The position numbers and the translations under genes are program-made. From Ulvibacterium sp965248315 (GTDB lineage Bacteria; Bacteroidota; Bacteroidia; Flavobacteriales; Flavobacteriaceae), in contig NZ_CBDFIX010000002.1 of assembly GCF_965248315.1 (NCBI RefSeq), positions 3,844,001 to 3,908,000 of the forward strand: a stretch of 64,000 bases of DNA. The letters run 5' to 3'. Within the stretch, counting starts at the first letter, position 1. Each line of letters begins with the position of its first letter. The notes beneath the pieces are model-generated. The model was given only the letters and a program-made list of their open reading frames with translations, was not told the origin of the DNA and searched no databases. Positions 9,714 to 18,346 of this stretch are shown here, piece by piece.

Positions 9714-9784
9714 TTGACCCTATAAAATTGTCTGCCGACCGCAATGGAAGTATTATAAGAGTATTAACCATAAAAACTATAAAA

Positions 9785-10549
9785 ATGAGAAAACTAATGT
9801 ATTTAACGTCCTTCCTGATTCCTTTCCTATTTGTAGCACAGGAGAGCCAACCCGCTCCCCTTTTCATGAACGTTATGATTACCCCGCAACCGGACAAAAT
9901 TGAAGCATTTGAAGCCGGCGTAGCGGCACATAATAAAAAATATCATGCGGATGGAGCGGGTCAGATCAGTGTATTTTGGATAGCGAGCGGAAAAAATTCG
10001 GGCAAATATATATGGAGTATGGGACCAACAGCTTGGGCCGCTATGGACGAGGCAAACGACTATGGCGCAGAGCATACCAAAGACTGGAATACAAACGTTG
10101 CGGCCAATGCACATGCTGCAATGGAAACCACGTATTGGAAGGGCGATATGGCCCATTCCAACTTTTCCAAGGATTTTGCCTTAAAGAACCTTTCCATTTT
10201 TATGTTGGACATTAAGCGCTTTAAACGAATGGAATTCATGTCCGTTCTGGATAAGGTCTATAAGGTGTTTAAAACAAAGGATCCCGATCACCAGTGGGGA
10301 GTGTACTTCAACGAATTGAATAATTCCGATGGACAAGATATGGTTTGGGTCGATTTCTTTGACAAATCGGCTTGGATGGGCGAAGAAGATCAATTCCCAC
10401 AATGGTATGAAGAAGTGCACGGTGCAGGAAGCTTTCCAGGGTTTTTAAAAGAGTTTGAGGCGACAACAGAGGCCGACACTCAAGAATTATGGGTGTTTAG
10501 GCCGGATCTTAGCAGCTCGGACGGGCAGGTCCAGTCTGCCGGTCAATGA
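9785..10549 (+). CDS. Secreted alpha-beta barrel-like protein, paralogous in type to the 6693 gene
   Basis: I start at 9785 because MRKLMYLTSFLIPFLFVAQ gives a signal peptide ending near residue 18; the upstream in-frame ATG at 9728 adds a polar stretch that makes no sense. The mature protein begins with a strand (LFMNVMITPQPDKIEAF), then alternates helix and strand with many Trp residues, in two halves, as in dimeric alpha-beta barrel proteins. Its length (254 residues) equals that of the 6693 product, though identity looks low by eye. It is the last gene of the run, and a strong terminator hairpin follows at 10591. Role unknown. Confidence 0.65.
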   Translation: MRKLMYLTSFLIPFLFVAQESQPAPLFMNVMITPQPDKIEAFEAGVAAHNKKYHADGAGQISVFWIASGKNSGKYIWSMGPTAWAAMDEANDYGAEHTKDWNTNVAANAHAAMETTYWKGDMAHSNFSKDFALKNLSIFMLDIKRFKRMEFMSVLDKVYKVFKTKDPDHQWGVYFNELNNSDGQDMVWVDFFDKSAWMGEEDQFPQWYEEVHGAGSFPGFLKEFEATTEADTQELWVFRPDLSSSDGQVQSAGQ

Positions 10550-10590
10550 TTACATTGGGGATCTTCACTTCTTACACTAACCAATACTTT

Positions 10591-10619
10591 CAAGACCAGG
10601 GAGAATCTCCCTGGTCTTG
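10591..10619. terminator. Terminator hairpin after the SnoaL/methyltransferase run
   Basis: The left arm CAAGACCAGGGAGA and the right arm TCTCCCTGGTCTTG are perfectly complementary over 14 bp with a single base between them, so the real loop is made by opening the top pairs. TTCTTGG follows. It marks the 3' end of the co-oriented genes 6135-10549. Confidence 0.8.
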
Positions 10620-10671
10620 TTCTTGGTTATAGTAAAAGATTAGCAATACATCTATTTTCTTATATTCATAC

Positions 10672-11409
10672 ATGCAACTAAAACGACCCATGAAACCGAC
10701 CAAACGTACCCTTTTATTTGAAAAATCCGGCTACTATTTTATCGCCTTATTTGCTCTGGCCATAGCAGGCTTCTGGCCTTCCTATTTTTCTACCTTCTTT
10801 GATGGGTCTGCTGATTTTAATTTTTATTTCCATTTCCATGCCGTTTTGGCCGTGCTTTGGATTTTCATGCTCATCGCACAGCCTCTATTGATCCGGAGGA
10901 AACAGTTCGCTTTACATCGCACCATAGGCAAACTATCCTATGTTTTGGTACCTCTCATTTTTATCTCGATAATTTTGTTGGCACATAACAGAATAACTGG
11001 AGAAGAGGAAAACTTAGGTTTAAGTTTATGGATTCCTTTTAAAGATCTGCTCATCTTCGCGGTAGGTTACGGAATCGCTATCAAGTACCGTCATAGGATG
11101 CCCATTCACGCCCGTGGTATGATCGTAGCCGGTATTGTTTTGATAGAACCCGCCCTGGTTCGTTTAATCTTATATGTGTTTTTCCCTGATGCCGGTTTTG
11201 CTCCAGGCGGCTATATGGCCACACTAGTTATCCTATATGCATTGCTAATCGGATTAATTATAGCAGAACGCAACCAAAAACAGGGCAGATGGGTTTTTCC
11301 GCTCACATTAGGCCTATACCTGTTTGTCCATTCTGTCCTAATATTTGAGATAAGCATAGGGCCTTGGCAGACATTTTCGGAATGGTTTGCAACCTTGCCC
11401 TTGACCTGA
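10672..11409 (+). CDS. Integral membrane protein with conserved histidines, about seven spans
   Basis: The 245-residue product is dominated by hydrophobic helices: YYFIALFALAIAGFW, then HFHAVLAVLWIFMLIAQPLL, then GKLSYVLVPLIFISIILLA, and about four more. Histidines sit at helix ends (HFHAV, ALHRTIGKLSY, MPIHARGM), a pattern seen in small membrane proteins related to DUF420/DUF2306 or cytochrome-b-like folds, where His may bind heme. No such activity can be shown here. An alternative start is the Met six residues on. It lies downstream of the strong terminator, so it has its own promoter, and 55 bp before the DUF3500 gene. Confidence 0.7.
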   Translation: MQLKRPMKPTKRTLLFEKSGYYFIALFALAIAGFWPSYFSTFFDGSADFNFYFHFHAVLAVLWIFMLIAQPLLIRRKQFALHRTIGKLSYVLVPLIFISIILLAHNRITGEEENLGLSLWIPFKDLLIFAVGYGIAIKYRHRMPIHARGMIVAGIVLIEPALVRLILYVFFPDAGFAPGGYMATLVILYALLIGLIIAERNQKQGRWVFPLTLGLYLFVHSVLIFEISIGPWQTFSEWFATLPLT

Positions 11410-11463
11410 TAGAATAGGTTTAGAAAAATGTCCGTACATTTAAAACGCAACAAAACCAATATT

Positions 11464-12465
11464 ATGAGAAAAAGTGTATGGGCCATATTGGGAATGGTCC
11501 TATTGTATTCCACACAAATTGCTGCTCAAGACCATGTGCTCAACTTTCTAAACTCCTTAAACAAAGAACAATTGACCAAAGCTCAATTGGAATTTGATGA
11601 CCCTTTGCGTGAGAGCTGGCACTTTTTCCCTGCCTCCATGTGGCAACGTGAAGGTGTTTCCCTCAAAGAATTGAACGCCTCCCAAAAAACGCTGTTGCAT
11701 GCCATGCTCAAAAAACACCTAAGTGAATCCGGTTATACCAAAGCCATGAAAATCATAGCTCTGGAAGATGTACTTTTGGAAATGGACGGGAACAGTACCA
11801 TGAGGGATTCCGAGAAGTACTACGTAACCATTTATGGAAATCCAAAAAAGGACAAGTTATGGGGGTGGTCCTTTGAGGGGCATCATATATCGTTAAACTT
11901 TGCCTTAACCGAGGACAAGGTTTCTTTTACCCCACGTTTTTTTGGAGCTTCCCCGGCCATTATCAAACAAGGGAAAAGAAAAGGGGAGCGTACGCTTGAA
12001 AGAGAACAGGACATTGCACTGGAACTCATTAATGAATTAAGTCCTTCACAAAAAGAAGAGGCCATTTTTAATAAAACGGCACCGAACGAAATCATCACCT
12101 TTGTGGAAACATCCGTAGAACCTTTGGATCCCGTGGGCATTGTTTTTAATGATTTGGAAAAGAATCAAAAGAAACTGCTCCTGAGCCTTATCTATGAATA
12201 TCTTTCTGCAATGCCCGAGGAATTGGCCAAGAAACGTATGGCCAACCTAAAGAAAGAGCAATTGGACGATATCCATTTTGGATGGGCCGGGGCCACAGTT
12301 TTAGGGCAACCACACTATTACCGGATACAAGGAAAGACATTTTTAATCGAATTCGACAATACCCAGAGCAATGCCAATCACATACATAGCGTTTGGCGAG
12401 ACTTTGATGGTGACTTTGGAAAGAATTTAATCAAGGAACATTATGAGAATTCCAATCACCACTGA
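11464..12465 (+). CDS. DUF3500 family secreted protein
   Basis: I start at 11464 (MRKSVWAILGMVLLYS, a signal peptide ending near IAAQ) instead of the in-frame ATG at 11428. The protein shows the DUF3500 signature throughout: ESWHFFPASMWQREG near residue 45, LLHAMLKKHLSESGYTKAM near 70, RDSEKYYVTIYG near 110, and WGWSFEGHHISLNFAL near 130; the C-terminal half has HYYRIQGKTFLIEFDNTQ and VWRDFDGDFG. The family is widespread in bacteria and has no known reaction. The conserved His, Trp and Asp residues suggest an enzyme, but that is inference. Confidence 0.85.
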   Translation: MRKSVWAILGMVLLYSTQIAAQDHVLNFLNSLNKEQLTKAQLEFDDPLRESWHFFPASMWQREGVSLKELNASQKTLLHAMLKKHLSESGYTKAMKIIALEDVLLEMDGNSTMRDSEKYYVTIYGNPKKDKLWGWSFEGHHISLNFALTEDKVSFTPRFFGASPAIIKQGKRKGERTLEREQDIALELINELSPSQKEEAIFNKTAPNEIITFVETSVEPLDPVGIVFNDLEKNQKKLLLSLIYEYLSAMPEELAKKRMANLKKEQLDDIHFGWAGATVLGQPHYYRIQGKTFLIEFDNTQSNANHIHSVWRDFDGDFGKNLIKEHYENSNHH

Positions 12466-12518
12466 TTGGTTTTGCACAGTTCCTTTGAAAATCAGACTAT
12501 CCGAAATAACATATCCGA

Positions 12519-12899
12519 TTAAATATCCCTATAAAAAGTCAACCCATTCTTAAACGGATCATAAAAGGCAAACTCTTTGGTGCCCCAGGCTGTCTCCCGT
12601 AGAAGTGTATGGGCATTAAAAACATCCTTTTCGGAATATTCCGCATAAAGCTGCTCTATATTTTCGGTAACAATGCGCAACATGGGCCGGTCTACCGCCA
12701 ACTCCCATTCCGCAGCATCATGCCATTGCAAATGTATTTCTACGGCATCCTTTAAAATTCCTGCGTATTTTGGGTTTTTGGAATCATCGGCAAATGCAAT
12801 TTTAAATCCCAATCGATTCACATAAAAATCCAAAGCTTCCACCACATCCTTTACAGGAAGTACAGGATGGATCTGATGTAAATATCCTTTTACTTTCAC
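12519..12899 (-). CDS. VOC-superfamily (glyoxalase/bleomycin resistance-like) protein
   Basis: The 126-residue protein has the single-module VOC pattern: HQIHPVLPVKDVVEALDFY as first strand and helix, LGFKIAF, EIHLQWH near residue 56, and the closing ETAWGTKEFAFYDPFKNGLTFY. VOC proteins use a paired beta-alpha-beta-beta-beta fold, often with a metal, for isomerases, dioxygenases or drug-binding proteins; this one is generic and cannot be assigned. The start codon is GTG at 12897-12899; there is no nearby ATG in frame. It is convergent with the DUF3500 gene and divergent from the rhamnosidase gene, whose start is only 20 bp away. Confidence 0.8.
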   Translation of the reverse strand: MKVKGYLHQIHPVLPVKDVVEALDFYVNRLGFKIAFADDSKNPKYAGILKDAVEIHLQWHDAAEWELAVDRPMLRIVTENIEQLYAEYSEKDVFNAHTLLRETAWGTKEFAFYDPFKNGLTFYRDI

Positions 12900-12918
12900 G
12901 AAATAAATTTACGGTATT

Positions 12919-15780
12919 ATGACTAACTTACCATTCAATTTTTGGAAACATCCTTTGAAAAAATTAATTATTCTTTTCGCACTTCTCCTAGGCTTACCGG
13001 GTATCGCCCAATCCGTTCACCCTAAGCTGGTTTGGATACGTCCAGAAGGTGGGGAACGTAATGAATATGTATATTTCAGAAGGGAGTTCACCCTGGATGA
13101 AATGCCTCAAAAATCCGAATTTCATCTTTATGCCGACTCTCGGTACGCTCTTTATATCAATGGAAATTATATGGGTTTTGGCCCTGCACGTTCCTTTCAT
13201 ATTAACCCATATCATGACACTTACAACCTCCTGCCCTACCTAAAACAGGGCAAAAATGTAATTGCGGTAAAGGTACTTTCCAATGGAATGCTCACCTACC
13301 AGTTGTTTGATTACAAAGGTGGGTTTACAGCTTGGGGAAACATTGAATTGAAAAACAATAAAATAAATCTTTCCACCGACACCGGTTGGTTATGTAAAAA
13401 ATCCAAAGGCTATGACCAAACCGCTCCCCGATTTTCCTTTGCCACCGGTGCCATAGAAAATTGGGACAGTCGTGAAGAATGGGATTGGAACCTGCCCCAA
13501 ACCACTATTAAGGGCTGGACTGTTCCGGTTCCATTAAAAAATCAGACAATATGGGGAGCCTTTAAACCAAGGCCTATTCCAAAATTGACCAATACCCCCA
13601 TAAACTCCTTACGGCTTAGGATGGCTTACCCCCTGTCCAACGAAGAGGATATTTATTCCTTTAGAATATCTACCCCTGACAGTGATATGAAAGAATACAA
13701 TACTTCAAATCCTGCCATTGCCTGTACTTATATCCATTCCCCAACGGACCAAAACGTTTCCATAGGGCTTTGGTGGGGAGATCACTATCTAAATGGGCAA
13801 ATATTAGAGAAAGATACCCTTCAAAAAAATGAAAGTCACCGCAGACAGTATACCCTAAATCTTAAAAAAGGATGGAATACTTATGTGGTTCGTTATGGTA
13901 TTATTTGGGGGTCATGGGATTACTACATGGCCGTACCGAAAAATGCGGGATTAACACTTTCTTGCTCTAAGGAAAAAGGCTCTCAGGACCTTTTTAAGAC
14001 CTACGGCCCCTTTTATGATGAAAAGGGAAAAAAGAGCATTGAACAGGCCAATCTTGCCGTTGCCATTCCCGAGTTGTTTCAAAATACGATTGCGGAAAAA
14101 TGGAAGTTCCAAAATAGGGATAGTGATGCCGATCAACCGGCCCGGGATTTGGCATGGAAAGCCGTGGATACCCCTATGCTTTTTGTTCCTAAAACAACTA
14201 TTGAAGGAAACCGTATCATTCCTATTTCCAAAAATGGAATCGCGCTTTTTTATGACATGTCGGAAACCCAATTGGGCAGGATTTTCATTGAGGGGGATTT
14301 CCCTACCGGAACACAAATAGATATTGGCTTTAGCGAGGAATTGGATAAAAATGGTTTCCCGTGGCTTTACAAACGTTTTCAGGTCGGTGCAGGTCTACGT
14401 TTCATTACTTCCGAATCCAAAAAAAGATATGAAAGCTTTAAGCCCTACGGATTAAAATATATGCATATTAATATCAGTGGACACGACCGACCGGTTATCC
14501 TGAACAAAGTAGGTGTAGTCCGGCAGGTATATCCTTTTGAAAAAATTGGTCATTTTGAATGTAGCGATCCCATACTCAATAAAATATGGGATGCCGGATG
14601 GCGCACGTTGCAACTCTGTGCTGAAGATACCTATACCGATACCCCTTTTCGGGAACGAGGACTATATGCTGGCGATATGTTGCCACAGACGGCTATAACC
14701 ATGGCTGCCATTGGCGATTTACGTTTGGTAACGCATTCCTTAAAAGTGTTTCAGGATATGTACCGGGACGAAATGATGACCGGAAAGGAAAACCGTCACA
14801 ACGATTTCCCCTTAATAACACAAGTGACTATGGATTACTATTGTAACTACACAAACGATTGGAACTTGGCCAAAAAGTATTACAACAATTACACCTCCCT
14901 CCTACGTAACCATATCCAAAAAAAGGACAAAAACGGATTGATTCCCGCTTCCAGGGTATTTCTGGAGTGGACAGATATCAACAGAGAGAACGCGGCAATG
15001 ACGGCCTATCAGGCACTTTTAGCACATAGTATGCAGATTACCGCAAAATGGGCACAAAACTTTGGATTTACAGAGGATAAACTCTATTTTGAAAAAGAGG
15101 CCGGGCAATTAAAAAAAGACATAAATAAGGTGCTTTGGGATTCAGAGAAACAAGTGTATAGGGACGGTCTTAAATCCAATGTCCTCCTTACCGAAAGTCA
15201 TCTCACTTCCAATATTTGGCCCCTACTTTATGATATTTCGGACAGTGAACAGGAGCAGTATGTGCTTGCTTTGCTGGAGCAGGAACTTACGGATATCGGG
15301 AACATTAGCAGAAAGCGTAAAATAACCCCTTATTCCTCATTCTATCTGTTCGCCCTACTTTATAAGAACGGGAAAGCCGATTTGGCCGAATACTTCATGA
15401 AAAAACATTGGGGACCCATGGCCCTACATTCGGCAAAACCAACGGTATGGGAAAATTTTGATATTTCCGGAAATCAGGGTACATCCAGTCATGCATGGAG
15501 TGGTCATCCCACGTATTTCCTTTCCACAGAAGTACTTGGGGTAAATCTAGGCTTCCAAACCCCTTTTGACCCAAATCGTATTGAAATAATGCCTCAATCC
15601 GCCACATTGGAATGGGCAGAGGGCACCGTGGCGCATCCACTTGGGCCGGTATATGTTAAATGGGAAATTGATGGTGAATTACTGCGGCTGAACTACAAAG
15701 CCCCTAAAGGGGCATTGGTAAAAGTATCCCCAAAAGGCAGATTGGGCAAGTTAAAATTGATTACTACCAAATTGAATTAA
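12919..15780 (+). CDS. Alpha-L-rhamnosidase, glycoside hydrolase family 78
   Basis: This 953-residue exported enzyme has an N-terminal hydrophobic segment (residues 14-31, LIILFALLLGLPGIAQ), then beta-sandwich domains (FRREFTL, YINGNYMGFGP), and an (alpha/alpha)6 barrel from about residue 540. The stretch DTPFRERGLYAGDM near 575 is the hallmark of family 78 and holds the acidic catalytic region; SHAWSGHPTYFL near 865 and a closing beta-sandwich follow. It should remove terminal alpha-L-rhamnose from plant or algal glycans or glycosides. It leads a gene group with an EEP-fold hydrolase starting 4 bp later. No SusC/SusD pair is nearby. Confidence 0.88.
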   Translation: MTNLPFNFWKHPLKKLIILFALLLGLPGIAQSVHPKLVWIRPEGGERNEYVYFRREFTLDEMPQKSEFHLYADSRYALYINGNYMGFGPARSFHINPYHDTYNLLPYLKQGKNVIAVKVLSNGMLTYQLFDYKGGFTAWGNIELKNNKINLSTDTGWLCKKSKGYDQTAPRFSFATGAIENWDSREEWDWNLPQTTIKGWTVPVPLKNQTIWGAFKPRPIPKLTNTPINSLRLRMAYPLSNEEDIYSFRISTPDSDMKEYNTSNPAIACTYIHSPTDQNVSIGLWWGDHYLNGQILEKDTLQKNESHRRQYTLNLKKGWNTYVVRYGIIWGSWDYYMAVPKNAGLTLSCSKEKGSQDLFKTYGPFYDEKGKKSIEQANLAVAIPELFQNTIAEKWKFQNRDSDADQPARDLAWKAVDTPMLFVPKTTIEGNRIIPISKNGIALFYDMSETQLGRIFIEGDFPTGTQIDIGFSEELDKNGFPWLYKRFQVGAGLRFITSESKKRYESFKPYGLKYMHINISGHDRPVILNKVGVVRQVYPFEKIGHFECSDPILNKIWDAGWRTLQLCAEDTYTDTPFRERGLYAGDMLPQTAITMAAIGDLRLVTHSLKVFQDMYRDEMMTGKENRHNDFPLITQVTMDYYCNYTNDWNLAKKYYNNYTSLLRNHIQKKDKNGLIPASRVFLEWTDINRENAAMTAYQALLAHSMQITAKWAQNFGFTEDKLYFEKEAGQLKKDINKVLWDSEKQVYRDGLKSNVLLTESHLTSNIWPLLYDISDSEQEQYVLALLEQELTDIGNISRKRKITPYSSFYLFALLYKNGKADLAEYFMKKHWGPMALHSAKPTVWENFDISGNQGTSSHAWSGHPTYFLSTEVLGVNLGFQTPFDPNRIEIMPQSATLEWAEGTVAHPLGPVYVKWEIDGELLRLNYKAPKGALVKVSPKGRLGKLKLITTKLN

Positions 15781-15784
15781 ATAT

Positions 15785-16624
15785 ATGAAAACTAAAAAAG
15801 GACTACTTACTGTTTTTTCAATGTGCTTGCTATATGCCGTGGCAGCCCAAGATCTTAGATTAATAACATATAACATTAAATATGACAATACCCAGGATAC
15901 TGTAAACAACTGGAACGATCGTAAGGAAGCTTTGGTTCAACTACTAAAACATTATGGGGCCTCTTTTATCGGCACGCAGGAGGTATTGCATAGGCAATTG
16001 ACTTATATCGATAGCTCGCTTACCAATTTTGCCTATATCGGAGTTGGGCGGGATGACGGCAGGCAAAAGGGGGAGTACTCTCCTATTCTTTATGATTCTA
16101 CCAGCTACAAGGTGCTGAAGAGCAATACCTTTTGGCTATCCGAAACCCCGGATAAAATTTCGGTGGGCTGGGACGCTGCCTTGGAACGTATCTGTACCTA
16201 CGGACTATTCGAGGAAAAAGAGACCGGTAAGAGGCTTTATATCTTTAACACTCATTTTGATCATGTTGGGAAAGTGGCACGGGCAAAATCCGCCGAACTC
16301 CTAGTAAAAAAAATAGAGGATACAAACCAGGAAAAACTTCCGGTCGTAGTTATGGGCGATTTGAACCTTACTCCCGATACAGCGCCGATACAATATCTAC
16401 AAAGTAAATTTTTGGATGGACAAGAGGTGGCTCAAAAGCCATTTTATGGCCCTACCGGAACTTCCAACGGATTTGATCCAGACAGGATTGTGGACAAACG
16501 TATCGATTACATTTTCGTAAAGGACCTCAAGGTCGAGAGATATATCCATATTGATGACCGTATGGAAAATAACAAGCACATTTCCGATCATTTACCCGTA
16601 TTAATTTCCATAGAGACCCAATAA
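15785..16624 (+). CDS. Exported endonuclease/exonuclease/phosphatase-fold hydrolase
   Basis: The 279-residue protein has a signal peptide (ending near residue 21, AVAAQ) and all the EEP motifs: ITYNIKYDN, GTQEVL near 61 (metal-binding Glu), NTHFDH near 157, MGDLNLTPD near 189, and SDHLPV near 267 with the catalytic Asp-His pair. The fold cleaves phosphodiester or phosphate ester bonds with Mg2+. In Bacteroidota such secreted forms are often encoded next to sugar-degrading enzymes, as here. The next gene begins inside its stop codon (TAATG), so translation is coupled. Substrate not predictable. Confidence 0.88.
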   Translation: MKTKKGLLTVFSMCLLYAVAAQDLRLITYNIKYDNTQDTVNNWNDRKEALVQLLKHYGASFIGTQEVLHRQLTYIDSSLTNFAYIGVGRDDGRQKGEYSPILYDSTSYKVLKSNTFWLSETPDKISVGWDAALERICTYGLFEEKETGKRLYIFNTHFDHVGKVARAKSAELLVKKIEDTNQEKLPVVVMGDLNLTPDTAPIQYLQSKFLDGQEVAQKPFYGPTGTSNGFDPDRIVDKRIDYIFVKDLKVERYIHIDDRMENNKHISDHLPVLISIETQ

Positions 16625-17229
16625 TGTATATTCCGGAGCACAACAAAAAAGAAAATTGGGATGAAATCAAGGACTTCATCCGTCAAAACAGTTTTGGTAT
16701 TTTGATAAATCGATACAAAGACAAACCCTGGGCAACGCATATTCCTTTGGAACTTGAGGTAAATGAACATGGAAAAGATATCCTAGTAGGTCATATAGCC
16801 AAAGCCAACCCTCAGTGGAAAACTTTTTCCGAGGACAAAGAGGTGCTCTGTATCTTTAATGGTCCACATGCCTATGTTTCCTCCTCCTGGTACAAGGAAG
16901 AGGAAGTACCCACTTGGAACTACATCGCCGTACATATCTATGGAAAACCAAAGATTTTGGACGAGGCAATGGTGATGGCCTCCTTGCACAGGCTAGTGGA
17001 CAAATATGAACAAGGTTCAAAAAATCCCATTTCGTTACAAAATATGTCTCCCAAAACGTTAAGACAAGTTAAGGGCGTAGTAGGTTTTCAAATTGAGATT
17101 TCCGAGATACAGGCAAAGTACAAGCTATCCCAGAACAGGGAAAATGATCACGACCGAATCACTAAGGAACTTGGGGAACGACAAGATGCAGGAAGCAAGG
17201 CTATTTCGGAGCATATGAAAAAACCATAA
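16624..17229 (+). CDS. PaiB-like FMN-binding protein
   Basis: The 201-residue product starts MYIPEHNKKENWDEI and has FGILINRYKDKPWATHIPL, then HAYVSSSWYKEEEVPTWNYIAVHIYG near residue 78-103, the characteristic PaiB split-barrel signature. The family resembles FMN-dependent pyridoxamine-phosphate-oxidase folds and includes Bacillus PaiB, a negative regulator of sporulation and protease genes; most members may be FMN or heme binders rather than DNA binders. Its ATG overlaps the stop of the EEP gene. Family call is firm; the regulatory role in this organism is not supported by any evidence here. Confidence 0.87.
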   Translation: MYIPEHNKKENWDEIKDFIRQNSFGILINRYKDKPWATHIPLELEVNEHGKDILVGHIAKANPQWKTFSEDKEVLCIFNGPHAYVSSSWYKEEEVPTWNYIAVHIYGKPKILDEAMVMASLHRLVDKYEQGSKNPISLQNMSPKTLRQVKGVVGFQIEISEIQAKYKLSQNRENDHDRITKELGERQDAGSKAISEHMKKP

Positions 17230-17290
17230 GCCATTATTCTTTCATAAGCCTAAATTATTGACTACTTTGTAGTAATCAATACCAACTGAA

Positions 17291-18244
17291 ATGAAAACTC
17301 GAAGAACATTTTTAAAACAAGCGGCCATGGGCGCCACGGCCATTTCCCTTCCCTCGGTCTCAGCTTTTGGCAATCCTCTATTACTTAACTCTACGGAAAT
17401 GAAAGAACCTAAAATCTCCTTGGCACAATGGTCCTTGCACAGGGCTTTGGAAGAAGGAAATGTATTGGCCATAGACTTTGCCAGTATATCAAAAAATAGC
17501 TATGGCATCGATGCTGTGGAATATGTAAATCAATTTTATGTAGATCATGCAACCGATGAAGGGTTCTGGAATACTATGAAAGAAAGAGCCCATGATTCTG
17601 GGGTAAAAAGCTTGTTGATTATGGTGGACAACGAGGGAGACCTTGGAAATCCAAAGGAAGATGAGCGAAAGAAAGCAGTAGAAAATCACTACAAATGGAT
17701 CCATGCCGCCAAGATCCTAGGCTGCCATTCCATTCGCGTTAACGCATTTGGCCAGGGAACAAAAACGGAATTAAAACAACCCTTAATATCCGGTCTCGGA
17801 GCATTGGCAGAATACGGGGCCATGGAAAACATCAACGTTCTCATTGAAAATCATGGACTTCATACCTCGGATGGAAAATACATGACCGATATCATCAAGG
17901 CTGTGGGCAATCCATATCTCGGAACATTACCGGACTTTGGCAACTGGTGTCTTAACAAGGAATGGGGAAGTACCCAGAACAATATGTGCGATCAGGTATA
18001 TGATCGCTATCAAGGTCTAACGGATTTTTTGCCTTATGCGAAAGGTGTTAGTGCCAAATCCTATCATTTTGACGTGGCCGGTAACGAAACTATTATGGAT
18101 TATAGTAGGTTACTCCAAAAAGTAAAGGATTCTGGTTTTGATGGTTATATCGGTATCGAATTCGAGGGTGAAACCATAAGTGAACCTGAAGGAATCAGGG
18201 CAACCAAGGCCTTGATAGAAAAGGTTTGGAAGGAACTGGAATAG
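17291..18244 (+). CDS. Tat-exported sugar phosphate isomerase/epimerase-like TIM barrel
   Basis: The 317-residue protein starts with a twin-arginine signal (RRTFLKQAAMGATAIS, residues 4-19). The body is an AP-endonuclease-2-type TIM barrel: GIDAVEYVNQFY near residue 75, HSIRVNAFGQG near 145, NVLIENHG near 185, LPDFGNW near 215, and GYIGIEFEGE near 290. The metal ligands Glu, Asp, His and Glu are in the expected strands. Relatives interconvert ketoses or keto-sugars. Export by Tat suggests that it folds with its metal before transport. It sits 61 bp after the PaiB gene and probably belongs to the same sugar-related group. Confidence 0.82.
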   Translation: MKTRRTFLKQAAMGATAISLPSVSAFGNPLLLNSTEMKEPKISLAQWSLHRALEEGNVLAIDFASISKNSYGIDAVEYVNQFYVDHATDEGFWNTMKERAHDSGVKSLLIMVDNEGDLGNPKEDERKKAVENHYKWIHAAKILGCHSIRVNAFGQGTKTELKQPLISGLGALAEYGAMENINVLIENHGLHTSDGKYMTDIIKAVGNPYLGTLPDFGNWCLNKEWGSTQNNMCDQVYDRYQGLTDFLPYAKGVSAKSYHFDVAGNETIMDYSRLLQKVKDSGFDGYIGIEFEGETISEPEGIRATKALIEKVWKELE

Positions 18245-18346
18245 GCAGTTACACATGTATGATCATCAGGAAAAATGGTATTGTTTAAGAATCGTTTACC
18301 ATCCTTATGCTCCATTTGGTAAAGTAATTATCAAGCATCTAGACTG

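Noticed and set aside
17257..17280. ATTGA-CTAC-TTT-GTAG-TAATCAAT before the Tat-exported isomerase gene as an operator
   Set aside because: The match is broken by a three-base insertion and there is no other copy nearby to support it.
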